Shown here one piece after another: positions 16,958 through 25,421 of a DNA stretch of 55,482 nucleotides. The position numbers were made by a program, and so were the translations under genes. The number at the start of each line of letters is the position of its first letter. Positions within the stretch are counted from its first letter, which is position 1. Under the pieces are notes generated by a model. The model was given only the letters and a program-made list of their open reading frames with translations, had not been told where the DNA came from and did not search any database. Source of the DNA: an uncultured Collinsella sp. (GTDB lineage Bacteria; Actinomycetota; Coriobacteriia; Coriobacteriales; Coriobacteriaceae); assembly GCA_900547655.1 (NCBI GenBank), contig URHQ01000002.1, positions 1 through 55,482 on the forward strand, given 5' to 3'.

Positions 16958-17863
16958 CTATGCATCCACGTGAACGAGCAGACAGCGGAGCGTGCCGGAG
17001 CAACCCTCGTAGGGGCGCTTGCCGGCGCCGTAGCCGACGGCTTCGATGTGGTAGCGTGCCGGCAGGTGCTCGGACGTGCGCAGCGCGGTGACGATGGCGG
17101 CGCCCGTGGGCGTCACGAGCTCGCCAGCGACTGGTGCAGGCATGAGGGCGATATTGCCCGCCTGGCACAGGTTGACGACAGCGGGGACGGGAATGGGCAT
17201 AAGGCCGTGGGCACAGTGGATGGTTCCGTGGCCCTCGGAGAGCGACTCGACAACGATGTCCTCAATACCCAGGTCATCGAGGCAGATGGCGACAGAGCAG
17301 ACGTCGACGATGGAATCGACGGCGCCTACCTCGTGGAACATGACGGTCTCGGGCGTTTTGCCGTGGGCCTTGGCCTCGGCGGCGGCGAGCGCGGTAAAGA
17401 TGGCGAGCGCGCGACGCTTAGCGCCATCGCTTAGCTGCGAGCCGTCGATGATGGCGGTGACGTCCGCCAAAGAACGATGGTGATGGTGGTGGGCGTGATG
17501 ATGGCCCTCGTGGCCATGGCCGTGGGTCTCATGATCATGCTCATGGCAGTGTTCGTGCTCACCATGGTCATGATGGTGGTGCTCGTGCTCGTGCTCGGCA
17601 GCTGCTTCGTTGCCGTAGAGCCAGGCCATATCGTGATCGTGGTTCTCGAGCTCCTCTGCCAGCTGAACGTCAAAGTCGCAGGCGTCGATGCCATGCTTGT
17701 TTACGCGTGTAACGGCAACCTCAAACCCGTCAACCGGCAGTGTGGCGAGCTGTTCGCGCAGGTGCTCCTCGCTGGCGCCCAGATCGAGCAGGGCCGCGAC
17801 GGTCATGTCGCCGCTGATGCCCGAGGTGCCGTCGATGATAAGCGTGTGCTGATGATTGGACAT
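16958..17863 (-). CDS. larC: Nickel-pincer cofactor biosynthesis protein LarC (LarC1 portion only)
   Basis: LarC inserts nickel into the pyridinium bis-thiocarboxylate nucleotide in a CTP-dependent reaction. The protein begins HTLIIDGTSGISGDMTVAALLDLGA, has a His-rich insertion at residues 91-129 that may hold nickel, and contains FHEVGAVDSIVDV and VGYGAGKRP. It stops after 301 residues, where other LarC proteins (or LarC1 joined to LarC2 by frameshift) continue with a C-terminal CTP-binding part. The following DNA encodes the TetR gene, so LarC2 is not present here. Lies 10 nt after larB. Confidence 0.85.
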   Translation of the reverse strand: MSNHQHTLIIDGTSGISGDMTVAALLDLGASEEHLREQLATLPVDGFEVAVTRVNKHGIDACDFDVQLAEELENHDHDMAWLYGNEAAAEHEHEHHHHDHGEHEHCHEHDHETHGHGHEGHHHAHHHHHRSLADVTAIIDGSQLSDGAKRRALAIFTALAAAEAKAHGKTPETVMFHEVGAVDSIVDVCSVAICLDDLGIEDIVVESLSEGHGTIHCAHGLMPIPVPAVVNLCQAGNIALMPAPVAGELVTPTGAAIVTALRTSEHLPARYHIEAVGYGAGKRPYEGCSGTLRCLLVHVDA

Positions 17864-17873
17864 GGAATGCTCC

Positions 17874-18656
17874 TTAGCGGGCGCGGGGTGTGCCGGCGCT
17901 CAGATGATTGATAAGACTTGCCTGGTAGGCGGCGCCAAAGCCGTTGTCGATATTGACGACCGAAACGCCGCTGGCACAGGAGTTGAGCATGGCGAGCAGC
18001 GCGGCTACGCCACCAAAACTTGCGCCGTAGCCAACGCTGGTGGGAACGGCGATGACCGGACAGCTCACAAGGCCTCCGATGACGCTCGCCAGGGCGCCTT
18101 CCATGCCGGCGATGGCGATGACCACCTGCGCCTGGGCAAGTTCCTCGGCATGAGCGAGCAGGCGGTGCAGGCCGGCGACACCCACGTCGTAGAGGCGATC
18201 GACCTCGTTGCCGTAGAACTCGGCCGTCAACGCGGCTTCTTCGGCGACGGGTAAGTCGCTCGTGCCGGCGCAGGCGACGACGATGCGTCCGTTGCCGGTA
18301 GGGGAGGGCTTGCCGCCCACGAGGGCGAGCTGCGCGTCCGGGACATATCCCAGGTCGATGTCGTTGACGAGAAGCTCCGAGGTGCGGGCTGCCTTTTCGG
18401 CATCCAGGCGCGTGACCAGGATGCGCTCCTGGCCGGCATCGCGCAGCGCTTCGATAATGGCGGCAATCTGCTCGGCGGTTTTACCGGCACCGTAGACAAC
18501 CTCGCCGGCTCCCTGGCGCACCCCGCGCGAAAGATCGAGCTGCGCAAAACCCAGATCGGCGGTCGGCGCCGTCTGGATGCGTGTGAGGGCGACGGCCGGG
18601 GTGACTGCTCCGCCGGCAACATCGCTCAGCAGCTGCTCTAGGTCTCGCTTATCCAT
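17874..18656 (-). CDS. larB: Pyridinium-3,5-biscarboxylic acid mononucleotide synthase LarB
   Basis: LarB carboxylates nicotinate adenine dinucleotide and cleaves it, the first step in making the nickel-pincer cofactor of LarA. The sequence has the PurE-like C-terminal part (IAIAGMEGALASVIGGLV, VIAVPTSVGYGASFGGVAALLAMLNSCASG) and the N-terminal DLSRGVRQGAGEVVYGAGKT. ATG 18656 is chosen for its AAGGGA site 6 nt upstream (260 residues); an upstream in-frame ATG has none. First gene of larB-larC-tetR. LarE, the sulfur transferase needed to finish the cofactor, is not in the window. Confidence 0.92.
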   Translation of the reverse strand: MDKRDLEQLLSDVAGGAVTPAVALTRIQTAPTADLGFAQLDLSRGVRQGAGEVVYGAGKTAEQIAAIIEALRDAGQERILVTRLDAEKAARTSELLVNDIDLGYVPDAQLALVGGKPSPTGNGRIVVACAGTSDLPVAEEAALTAEFYGNEVDRLYDVGVAGLHRLLAHAEELAQAQVVIAIAGMEGALASVIGGLVSCPVIAVPTSVGYGASFGGVAALLAMLNSCASGVSVVNIDNGFGAAYQASLINHLSAGTPRAR

Positions 18657-18700
18657 ATATGTTCCCTTCGACGGCGCAAAGTCTAGCACTCAAAGGGTAT

Positions 18701-18734
18701 GTTTCCGAACACTAAGACAAAATTGTTCGGAAAC
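18701..18734. promoter_or_regulatory. Dyad operator in front of larB
   Basis: GTTTCCGAACA (18701-18711) and TGTTCGGAAAC (18724-18734) are perfect inverted 11-mers 12 nt apart. They cover the expected -35 region for a larB promoter whose -10 could be the minus-strand TAGACT near 18680. The TetR regulator at the end of this operon is the natural candidate to bind it. Confidence 0.65.
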
Positions 18735-18770
18735 TATAGGACAGACTGATTCTCTTGTTAGAAGGATCGA

Positions 18771-19406
18771 CTAGTCGCGCAGGATGATGTCCATGGCGAG
18801 CATCAGGTTGCGCTCATCGATGGCAAACGGGGCGGCTTCGCGCGTCTTGGGCTTGGCGCAAAACGCGATGCCCGTGCCCGCGGCCTGAATCATGGGGATG
18901 TCGTTGGCGCCGTCACCGATCGCGACGGTGTGGGCCATGTCGGCACCGCACTCAACCGCCCAATCCAGCAGCTGGATGAGCTTGGACTCCTTGGTCACAA
19001 TGTCTGCCGCCAGCTTGCCGGTGAGCTTGCCGTCCACGACTTCCAGACGGTTGGCCAGGCAAAAATCGATGCCCGCGGCGGCCACGATCTTGTCGGCGAC
19101 CTCGTGGAAGCCGCCGCTTACCACGCCGACCTTCCAGCCTTTGCTGTGCGCCGAGCGCACAAGCTCCAGCGCGCCGGGGGTAAACGTCACGCGCTCAAAG
19201 GTGCGCTCGAACACGCTCTCGTCCAAGCCGGCAAGCAGCCCCACGCGCTCCTCGAGCGCCTGCTTAAAGTCCAGCTCGCCGCGCATAGCGCGCTCGGTGA
19301 TTTGCGCAACTTGCTCGCCCACGCCGGCCTCCTCGCCCAACAGGTCGATGACCTCCTGGTTGATGAGCGTGGAGTCGATATCCATAACAATGAGGCGTGC
19401 AGTCAT
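18771..19406 (-). CDS. serB: Phosphoserine phosphatase
   Basis: HAD-superfamily phosphatase that makes L-serine from phosphoserine. The nucleophile motif is MDIDSTLI, close to the N-terminus; VVSGGFHEVADKI is motif II and AIGDGANDIPMIQAAGTGIAFCAKP is the SerB-type motif III/IV. ATG 19406 has GGAAAGG 6 nt upstream and gives 211 residues, the usual length of the catalytic domain without an N-terminal ACT domain. Monocistronic, downstream of nothing on this strand; its 3' end faces the larB operator. Confidence 0.93.
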   Translation of the reverse strand: MTARLIVMDIDSTLINQEVIDLLGEEAGVGEQVAQITERAMRGELDFKQALEERVGLLAGLDESVFERTFERVTFTPGALELVRSAHSKGWKVGVVSGGFHEVADKIVAAAGIDFCLANRLEVVDGKLTGKLAADIVTKESKLIQLLDWAVECGADMAHTVAIGDGANDIPMIQAAGTGIAFCAKPKTREAAPFAIDERNLMLAMDIILRD

Positions 19407-19662
19407 GACGGGCCTTTCCAAGTGCTGTTTTATTGGGGCATATTGTCGCACGTGAATAGCGCGGGCGGGTGCCGCGGTGCGTCAATTGTTTCGTCTCCGT
19501 CAAGTCTTTGGGCAGGAGCTACTTTTTCGCGGTACATCGACACAGGTGCGATAAGATAGAACGCCATGTCTGGCTGCGCGGTTTACGCAGGCTGGGCAAA
19601 TCTGTACGACGCCGCCCGGAACGACACGGGGCGGCACAGATCCATAAAGGAGGATCACTGGT

Positions 19663-21450
19663 ATGAGCCAGACCCGTCCCATCGATGAGCATTCCATGCA
19701 CACCCGTACCTGCGGCGAGCTTCGCTTCGAGAACGTGGGCGAAGAGGTCACCCTCACCGGTTGGGTGAGCCGTCGCCGCGACCACGGCGGCCTTATCTTC
19801 TGCGACCTTCGCGACCGCGAGGGCATCACGCAGCTCACCTTCGACCCCGAGCACTCCGATGGCGATGCCTTTAAGATCGCCGAGACCATGCGTCCCGAGT
19901 GGCCCATCAAGATCCACGGCGTCGTGCGCTCCCGTGGCGAGGAGACCACCAACACCAAGCTCGCGACCGGCGAGATCGAGGTCCTGACCGACCACGCCGA
20001 GGTGCTCAACACGTCCGTCACCCCGCCGTTCCAGATCGAGGACGGCATCGAGACCAGCGAGGACACCCGTCTGCGCTATCGCTATCTGGACCTCCGTCGT
20101 CCCGAGATGATGGCCAACCTCAAGCTGCGCTCTGACTTTACCTTTGCCATTCGCGAGGCGCTGCACAACCGTGAGTTCATGGAGGTTGAGACGCCCTCCC
20201 TGTTTAAGTCCACGCCCGAGGGCGCCCGCGACTTCATCGTTCCCAGCCGTATTCAGCCGGGTAACTTCTACGCCCTGCCGCAGTCCCCGCAGCTCCTGAA
20301 GCAGCTGCTCATGGTCGGTGGCGTCGAGCGCTACTACCAGGTTGCCAAGTGCTTCCGCGACGAGGACCTGCGTGCCGATCGTCAGCCCGAGTTCACCCAG
20401 GTCGATATCGAGATGTCCTTCGTGGACCAGAACGACGTCATGAGCGCGCTCGAAGAGGTCCTGGCCGATGCCTTCGGCCGCATGGGTGTCGAGATGCCCA
20501 CGCCGCTGCGTCGTATGGACTACTGGGAGGCCATGGACACCTATGGCTCCGACAAGCCCGATACCCGCTATGGCATGCACCTGGTCGACCTGACCGACAT
20601 CTTTGCCAACTCCAAGTTCAAGGTCTTTGCGACTGCCGCAAACGAGGAGGGCTCTGTCGTCAAGGCCATCAACGCCAAGGGCGCTGGTGCCTGGGCACGT
20701 GCCAAGATCGATAAGCTCGCCGGCGTGGCCTCCACGTTTGGCGCCAAGGGCTTGGCCTGGATTGCCTTCCGCGAGGACGGCTCCATCAACAGCCCCATCG
20801 TCAAGTTCTTCTCGGACGAGGAGATGGCGGCTCTGCGCGAGCGCATGGACGTCGAGCCCGGCGACCTTGTGATGTTCGCCGCCGGCCCGCGCCTGCTCTC
20901 TGACGAGATTCTGGGCGGCATGCGTTCCCACATGGCCAATGCGCTCGAGATCAAGCGCGAGGGCCACGACTTCCTGTGGGTCGTCAACTTCCCGCTGTTC
21001 CACTGGGATGAGGACCGCAAGGCCTACGCTGCCGAGCATCAGCCCTTCACCCTGCCGACCGAGACCGACATCGCCAAGATCGAGGCCGACCCGCTGGCAG
21101 CCGGTTCTTGCACCTACGACTTTGTCATGGACGGCTTTGAGGCCGGCGGCGGCGGCATGCGTATCCACAACGCCGAGATGCAGATGTCCATGCTCAAGCT
21201 CCTGGGCTTTACCGAGGAGCGCGCCGAGTCTCAGTTCGGCTTCCTCATGGAGGCGCTCAAGTTTGGTGCGCCCCCGATGGGCGGTTTTGCTCTGGGCCTG
21301 GACCGCGTGTGCATGCTGCTCACCGGCTCCGACTCCATCCGCGATGTCATGGCATTCCCCAAGACGGCCAGCGGCTCCGACCTTATGTCGGGTGCTCCGA
21401 GTGCCGTTAGTGGCGCCCAGCTCAAGGACGTCAGCCTGCGCCTGATGTAG
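19663..21450 (+). CDS. aspS: Aspartate--tRNA ligase
   Basis: Class IIb synthetase, 595 residues, bacterial type: N-terminal OB anticodon-binding domain (VTLTGWVSRRRDHGGLIFCDLRD), motif 1 and flipping-loop region (FMEVETPSLFKSTPEGARDF), motif 2 (CFRDEDLRADRQPEFTQVDIE), the GAD insertion, and motif 3 (GFALGLDRVCMLLTGSDSIRDVMAFPK). AAAGGAGGATC lies 8 nt before the ATG. The leader has a GCCGCCC/GGGCGGC hairpin without U-run near 19608. Whether it is discriminating or also charges tRNA-Asn cannot be told here. Confidence 0.96.
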   Translation: MSQTRPIDEHSMHTRTCGELRFENVGEEVTLTGWVSRRRDHGGLIFCDLRDREGITQLTFDPEHSDGDAFKIAETMRPEWPIKIHGVVRSRGEETTNTKLATGEIEVLTDHAEVLNTSVTPPFQIEDGIETSEDTRLRYRYLDLRRPEMMANLKLRSDFTFAIREALHNREFMEVETPSLFKSTPEGARDFIVPSRIQPGNFYALPQSPQLLKQLLMVGGVERYYQVAKCFRDEDLRADRQPEFTQVDIEMSFVDQNDVMSALEEVLADAFGRMGVEMPTPLRRMDYWEAMDTYGSDKPDTRYGMHLVDLTDIFANSKFKVFATAANEEGSVVKAINAKGAGAWARAKIDKLAGVASTFGAKGLAWIAFREDGSINSPIVKFFSDEEMAALRERMDVEPGDLVMFAAGPRLLSDEILGGMRSHMANALEIKREGHDFLWVVNFPLFHWDEDRKAYAAEHQPFTLPTETDIAKIEADPLAAGSCTYDFVMDGFEAGGGGMRIHNAEMQMSMLKLLGFTEERAESQFGFLMEALKFGAPPMGGFALGLDRVCMLLTGSDSIRDVMAFPKTASGSDLMSGAPSAVSGAQLKDVSLRLM

Positions 21451-21474
21451 GGAAGCGGCTACATATTGCCTGTA

Positions 21475-21509
21475 ACGAGGGAAGGACGCGTGCCTTCCCT
21501 CGTTTTTTG
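21475..21509 (+). terminator. Intrinsic terminator after aspS
   Basis: ACGAGGGAAGG and CCTTCCCTCGT are perfect 11-bp arms around a 7-nt loop, followed by TTTTT. Confidence 0.92.
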
Positions 21510-21593
21510 TGGGACGGGGGTGCGCCGGTAACGTACAATAGCTACCACGTGGCTGGGTTTGCCGGCCGAATGTGCGATGCCGCGGGAGGGGAC

Positions 21594-21842
21594 ATGGTCG
21601 AGTTTACAAAGACGATTAAAGATCCGTTGGGACTACATGCCCGCCCGGTTGCGCTGCTCTATGACATCATTGCCAAGCATCGTAGCGACGTGTCAGTCAG
21701 TATCGGCGACCGTCACACGGATGGCCGCGATGTCATGGGACTCATGGCTCTCTACGGCGAGTGCGGCGAGGACATCGTCTTCCGCGTTTCGGGCGTGGAT
21801 GAGGCTTCCTGCGTCACGTCGATCAGAAACCTCTCGCTTTAA
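21594..21842 (+). CDS. HPr-family phosphocarrier protein
   Basis: An 82-residue PTS HPr homologue. The active-site histidine is H15 in DPLGLHARP, as in classical HPr, so it could pass phosphate from enzyme I to EIIA. Residue 46, the regulatory serine phosphorylated by HPr kinase in Firmicutes, is Asp here (GRDVMGLMAL), and the surrounding helix is divergent. ATG 21594 has GGGAGGGG right upstream. It stands alone with its own terminator; no ptsI is adjacent. It may be a dedicated or regulatory HPr and not the general carrier. Confidence 0.85.
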   Translation: MVEFTKTIKDPLGLHARPVALLYDIIAKHRSDVSVSIGDRHTDGRDVMGLMALYGECGEDIVFRVSGVDEASCVTSIRNLSL

Positions 21843-21896
21843 CCGCAACAATGTGACAAAGGGGAGAGCCCCCTCTGTTGCATAAATTGGTATGAC

Positions 21897-21936
21897 AAGG
21901 CACCGCAAAGAGACCGTCTTTGCGGTGCCTTTGTTT
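21897..21936 (+). terminator. Intrinsic terminator after HPr gene
   Basis: AAGGCACCGCAAAGA and TCTTTGCGGTGCCTT are perfect 15-bp arms with a 5-nt loop, followed by TGTTT. Confidence 0.92.
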
Positions 21937-21979
21937 CATATAGGAAACTTTTCCGAAATCTGAATGGGAACCCTTTCCA

Positions 21980-22033
21980 AAAAGTTAACCACGTGTTAGT
22001 TTACTAAAGCGAACATAGACGTGGTTAACTTTT
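21980..22033. promoter_or_regulatory. Nested operator region upstream of feoA
   Basis: AAAAGTTAACCACGT (21980-21994) and ACGTGGTTAACTTTT (22019-22033) are perfect inverted 15-mers. Between them lies TTAGTTTACTAA (21996-22007), resembling DtxR/IdeR-type iron boxes. This is probably the iron-dependent control site of the feo operon; the outer arms could also form a leader hairpin. Confidence 0.6.
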
Positions 22034-22076
22034 ATCGCGTCGATGTTGAGGACGAACCGACGTTAGGAGCTCACTC

Positions 22077-22319
22077 ATGTCTTGCGGACCGCAGATGCCG
22101 GCCATGCCGCTTTCGATGGTAAAAGCGGGCGAAACCGTGCGCGTGTCTCGGGTAAAGGGCAATGAGGATATGAAGCACCACCTCAAGGACCTCGGCTTTG
22201 TCGAGGGCAACGAAATCCACGTGGTGAGCTCGAGCGGCGCCAATATCATCGTCACGGTGCTGGGCGCACGCTTTGGCATCGATTCCAAGGTTGCCATGCA
22301 CATCATGACCGTCGGTTAG
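22077..22319 (+). CDS. feoA: FeoA-family protein (first)
   Basis: An 80-residue SH3-like FeoA protein, a small cytoplasmic partner needed for FeoB activity. The core MVKAGETVRVSRVKGNEDMKHHLKDLGFVEG and the end VLGARFGIDSKVAMHIMTV are typical. The first 12 residues contain a Cys and several Met/Pro. TTAGGAGC provides the ribosome site. First gene of feoA-feoA-feoB, behind the dyad operator. Confidence 0.9.
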   Translation: MSCGPQMPAMPLSMVKAGETVRVSRVKGNEDMKHHLKDLGFVEGNEIHVVSSSGANIIVTVLGARFGIDSKVAMHIMTVG

Positions 22320-22358
22320 TCAGCAGCATTTCATAAAAACCGAAAGGGGGACAAGAGG

Positions 22359-22580
22359 ATGAAGACGTTGGGTGACGTTAAGGTGGGCGAGAGCTCCACC
22401 ATCGTCAAGCTTCACGGTGAGGGTGCGCTTCGCCGCCACCTTATGGACCTGGGGCTCATCAAGGGCACTTCGTTCAAGGTCGTGAAGGTTGCACCGCTCG
22501 GTGATCCGGTCGAGATTAACGTGCGCGGCTACGAGCTTTCCATCCGCAAGGAGGAGGCGGCAGTCGTCGAGGTCCAGTAA
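22359..22580 (+). CDS. feoA: FeoA-family protein (second)
   Basis: A 73-residue FeoA paralogue 39 nt after the first: RRHLMDLGLIKGTSFKVVKVAPLGDPVEINVRGYELSIRKEEAAVV is the standard FeoA fold ending. GAAAGGGGG precedes the ATG. Two adjacent feoA genes that differ clearly in sequence suggest separate roles or a heteromeric FeoB partner. Confidence 0.92.
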   Translation: MKTLGDVKVGESSTIVKLHGEGALRRHLMDLGLIKGTSFKVVKVAPLGDPVEINVRGYELSIRKEEAAVVEVQ

Positions 22581-22608
22581 GGGCCCGCGACGTAGATTTC
22601 TGCAGATA

Positions 22609-22628
22609 AAGTTAGGTATTTCTAACTT
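22609..22628. promoter_or_regulatory. Iron-box-like dyad between feoA2 and feoB
   Basis: AAGTTAG and CTAACTT flank six bases, resembling a DtxR/MntR-type half-site pair. It lies 76 nt before feoB and shares the TTAG...CTAA pattern with the site upstream of feoA, suggesting separate control of feoB. Confidence 0.5.
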
Positions 22629-22703
22629 AATGCTGCAACTTTGAAGCACATTATCCAGCCTGCGCGGAGAAAGCAGCGCAGGCACACAAGGAAGAAGGAT
22701 TGA

Positions 22704-25031
22704 ATGGCGGATTCTCAGATCCATGTCGCGCTGGCGGGTAACCCCAACTGCGGCAAGACCACGCTTTTCAACCTGATCACCGGCGCCAACGGCTACGTTG
22801 GCAACTGGCCCGGCGTCACGGTTGAGAAAAAGGAGGCCAAGCTCCTAAGCGACAAGAACGTTACCATCACGGACCTCCCCGGCATCTACTCGCTTTCCCC
22901 CTACAGCCCCGAGGAGCAATGCTCGCGCGATTACCTCATGAGCGGCGAGCCCGATGTTGTCGTCCAGGTTGTCGATGCCACCAACCTCGAGCGTAACCTG
23001 TATCTGGCGCTTCAGGTTATCGAGACCGGCCTGCCCGTGGTCGTTGCCCTCAACATGGCCGACTTGGTCGAGAAGAACGGCGACAAGATCGACACGGACA
23101 AGCTCTCCAAAAAGCTCGGCTGCCCGGTTATGATGATCTCGGCCCTTAAGAACAAGGGTATCAAGGAGCTGTTCGAGCAGGTCAAGAAGTCCGCTGCTTC
23201 CAAGGGCCAGGTGCCGGAGCACAAGTTCGACTCCTCCATCGAGGACGTTCTGACGCATATCGAGAACAACCTTCCGGCGAGCGTTCCCGCCAACAAGCGC
23301 CGCTACTACGCCGTCAAGCTGTTCGAGCGTGATGCAGACGCCTGCAGACTCATCAACCTCACCAAGGAGAAGGCCGCTCGCGTGGAGGAGCTGGTCGCCC
23401 AGTGCGAGCAGGACTGCGACGACGATGCCGAGTCCATCATCACCGGTGAGCGCTATGGCGTCATCGCGCACATCATCGATGAGTGCATGACCAAGGCTCC
23501 GGCCAAGATGAGCACCTCCGAGAAGATCGACCGCGTGGTTACCAACCGTATCCTGGGCCTGCCGATCTTTGTGGTCATCATGTTCTGCGTGTACTACATC
23601 GCCGTTTCCACCCTGGGCGGCACGGTGACCGACTTCACCAACGACCAGCTCTTCGGTACCGACGGTTGGTACGTGCTCGGTCAGGGCCGCGACGCCTACG
23701 ACGCGGCCGTCGAGGCTGCGGGCGACGATGCCGACTCGGTTGACCCGGCGCAGTACGGCCCCTATGTCCCGGGTATCACCACCGTGGTGCACGACGCCCT
23801 TGTGGCGGGCGGCACCGAGGACGGTGGCCTGGTCGATTCGCTGGTCTGCGACGGTATCGTCGGCGGCCTGGGCGCCATCTTCGGCTTCGTCCCGCAGATG
23901 TTCCTGCTGTTCGTCATGCTGTCCTTCCTGGAGGACTGCGGCTATATGGCCCGCGTCGCCTTCATCATGGACCGCGTGTTCCGCCGCTTTGGCCTGTCCG
24001 GTAAGTCCTTTATCCCCATGCTCGTGTCCTCGGGCTGCGGCGTCCCCGGCGTCATGGCTACCAAGACCATCGAGAACGAGAAAGACCGCCGCATGACGGT
24101 CATGACCACCACGTTCATTCCCTGTGGCGCCAAGCTGCCGATCATCGCCCTGCTCATGGGTTCCATCATCGGCGATTCTTCCACCACCGCCGCGTGGATC
24201 AGCCCGCTCTTTTACTTCCTGGGCGTCTTTGCCGTCATCGCCTCGGGCCTCATGCTCAAGAAGACCAAGCTCTTCGCCGGTCGCCCGACGCCGTTTGTTA
24301 TGGAGCTTCCTGCTTACCACTTCCCGGCAATTCGCTCTTGGGCGCTGCACGTGTGGGAGCGCTGCTGGGCCTTTATCAAGAAGGCCGGCACGGTCATCTT
24401 CGCGTCCACCGTCGTGGTTTGGTTCCTCTCCAACTTTGGCAGCTACAACGGTTCCTTTGGCTTCCTGCCTGCGATGGACGGCATCCCCGAGGAGTTCATG
24501 GACTACTCCGTGCTCGCCATGCTGGGCAACCTGGTCGCTTGGATCTTCGCCCCGCTCGGCTTTAGCACCTGGCAGGCTACTGCACTGACTGTCTCCGGCC
24601 TTGTTGCTAAGGAGAACGTCGTCGCCACCGCCGGCTCGCTGCTGTCCGTGGCCGACGCCGCCGAGACCGACCCGAGCCTGTGGTCCGCGTTTGCCGGCAT
24701 GTTCCCCACCATGGGCGCTTGCGTGGCCTTCGGTGCCTTCAACCTGCTGTGCGCCCCGTGCTTTGCCGCCATGGGCACTATCCGCAACCAGATGGACTCG
24801 GGCAAATGGACTGCGATTGCCATCGGTTACGAGTGCGCCTTCGCTTGGGTTATCGGCCTGTTCATCAACCAGTTCTACAACCTGCTTGTTCTCGGACAGT
24901 TTGGTATCTGGACGATTGTGGCCATTGTGTTGCTCGTTGCGATGCTCTTCCAGATTTTCCGTCCCATGCCTAAGTTTGCTTGGACGGACGAGGACGAGAC
25001 CAACACCGCTTCCGCCGTAGTTTCCGCTTAA
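22704..25031 (+). CDS. feoB: Ferrous iron transporter B
   Basis: A 775-residue inner-membrane Fe(II) transporter with an N-terminal GTPase domain: G1 GNPNCGKTT, G2 region GNWPGVTVEKKE, G3 DLPG, G4 NMAD. The helical GDI-like part follows, then the Gate core (MLVSSGCGVPGVMATKTIENEKDRR and FIPCGAKLPI), with conserved cysteines near CGVPG and FIPCGAK. Two acidic, Tyr/Gly-rich stretches between helices 1 and 2 (about residues 325-380) form an enlarged external loop. It is the third gene of the feo operon and is followed by a terminator. Confidence 0.96.
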   Translation: MADSQIHVALAGNPNCGKTTLFNLITGANGYVGNWPGVTVEKKEAKLLSDKNVTITDLPGIYSLSPYSPEEQCSRDYLMSGEPDVVVQVVDATNLERNLYLALQVIETGLPVVVALNMADLVEKNGDKIDTDKLSKKLGCPVMMISALKNKGIKELFEQVKKSAASKGQVPEHKFDSSIEDVLTHIENNLPASVPANKRRYYAVKLFERDADACRLINLTKEKAARVEELVAQCEQDCDDDAESIITGERYGVIAHIIDECMTKAPAKMSTSEKIDRVVTNRILGLPIFVVIMFCVYYIAVSTLGGTVTDFTNDQLFGTDGWYVLGQGRDAYDAAVEAAGDDADSVDPAQYGPYVPGITTVVHDALVAGGTEDGGLVDSLVCDGIVGGLGAIFGFVPQMFLLFVMLSFLEDCGYMARVAFIMDRVFRRFGLSGKSFIPMLVSSGCGVPGVMATKTIENEKDRRMTVMTTTFIPCGAKLPIIALLMGSIIGDSSTTAAWISPLFYFLGVFAVIASGLMLKKTKLFAGRPTPFVMELPAYHFPAIRSWALHVWERCWAFIKKAGTVIFASTVVVWFLSNFGSYNGSFGFLPAMDGIPEEFMDYSVLAMLGNLVAWIFAPLGFSTWQATALTVSGLVAKENVVATAGSLLSVADAAETDPSLWSAFAGMFPTMGACVAFGAFNLLCAPCFAAMGTIRNQMDSGKWTAIAIGYECAFAWVIGLFINQFYNLLVLGQFGIWTIVAIVLLVAMLFQIFRPMPKFAWTDEDETNTASAVVSA

Positions 25032-25060
25032 GTCCGAATAAGGATTAACCCCTTTCCACG

Positions 25061-25094
25061 AGCCCGGGTGTCCCAGCGACACTCGGGCTTTTTG
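25061..25094 (+). terminator. Intrinsic terminator after feoB
   Basis: AGCCCGGGTGTC and GACACTCGGGCT form a 12-bp stem with one wobble, followed by TTTTT. Confidence 0.88.
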
Positions 25095-25206
25095 GTGGGG
25101 GAGATGTGGCGTTTCCGCAGATAAAACCGACCAAAATAAACCTGTCCCTTTTTGGTAGGTGGAGAATGGGGTAAAGTAAGTGGTGGTTAACTAGAGGAGG
25201 CTTGCT

Positions 25207-25407
25207 ATGGCACCTATCGATATTGTTGTACTGGCTGTTATCGGCATTGCGTTTGTCGCCGTGTGCGTGCGCATCTACCGTAAGGGCACCTGCGCCGACT
25301 GCGCTCAGGGTGGCGTTTGCACGGGGCATTGCTCCAACAAAAAGACGTGCGCTGCACTTAAGGGCGTAGACAAAATCGCCGAAGACTTGGGTCGCGGTAT
25401 CAAATAA
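25207..25407 (+). CDS. FeoB-associated Cys-rich membrane protein
   Basis: A 66-residue protein: one N-terminal membrane helix (IDIVVLAVIGIAFVAVCVRIY), then a cytoplasmic Cys cluster (CADCAQGGVCTGHC) and a basic/amphipathic end. This matches the small Cys-rich proteins commonly encoded after feoB, thought to assist Fe(II) transfer or stabilise FeoB. AGAGGAGG gives a strong ribosome site 7 nt before the ATG. It is separated from feoB by a terminator, so it probably has its own promoter. Confidence 0.85.
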   Translation: MAPIDIVVLAVIGIAFVAVCVRIYRKGTCADCAQGGVCTGHCSNKKTCAALKGVDKIAEDLGRGIK

Positions 25408-25421
25408 GGTCCGGACATCCA

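Noticed and set aside
19530..19660. T-box or other riboswitch before aspS
   Set aside because: Only a single GCCGCCC/GGGCGGC hairpin without T-box sequence or terminator is visible.
22845..25082. A 745-codon open frame on the minus strand inside feoB
   Set aside because: Shadow of feoB; composition is a His/Gly/Asp-rich artefact of codon bias.
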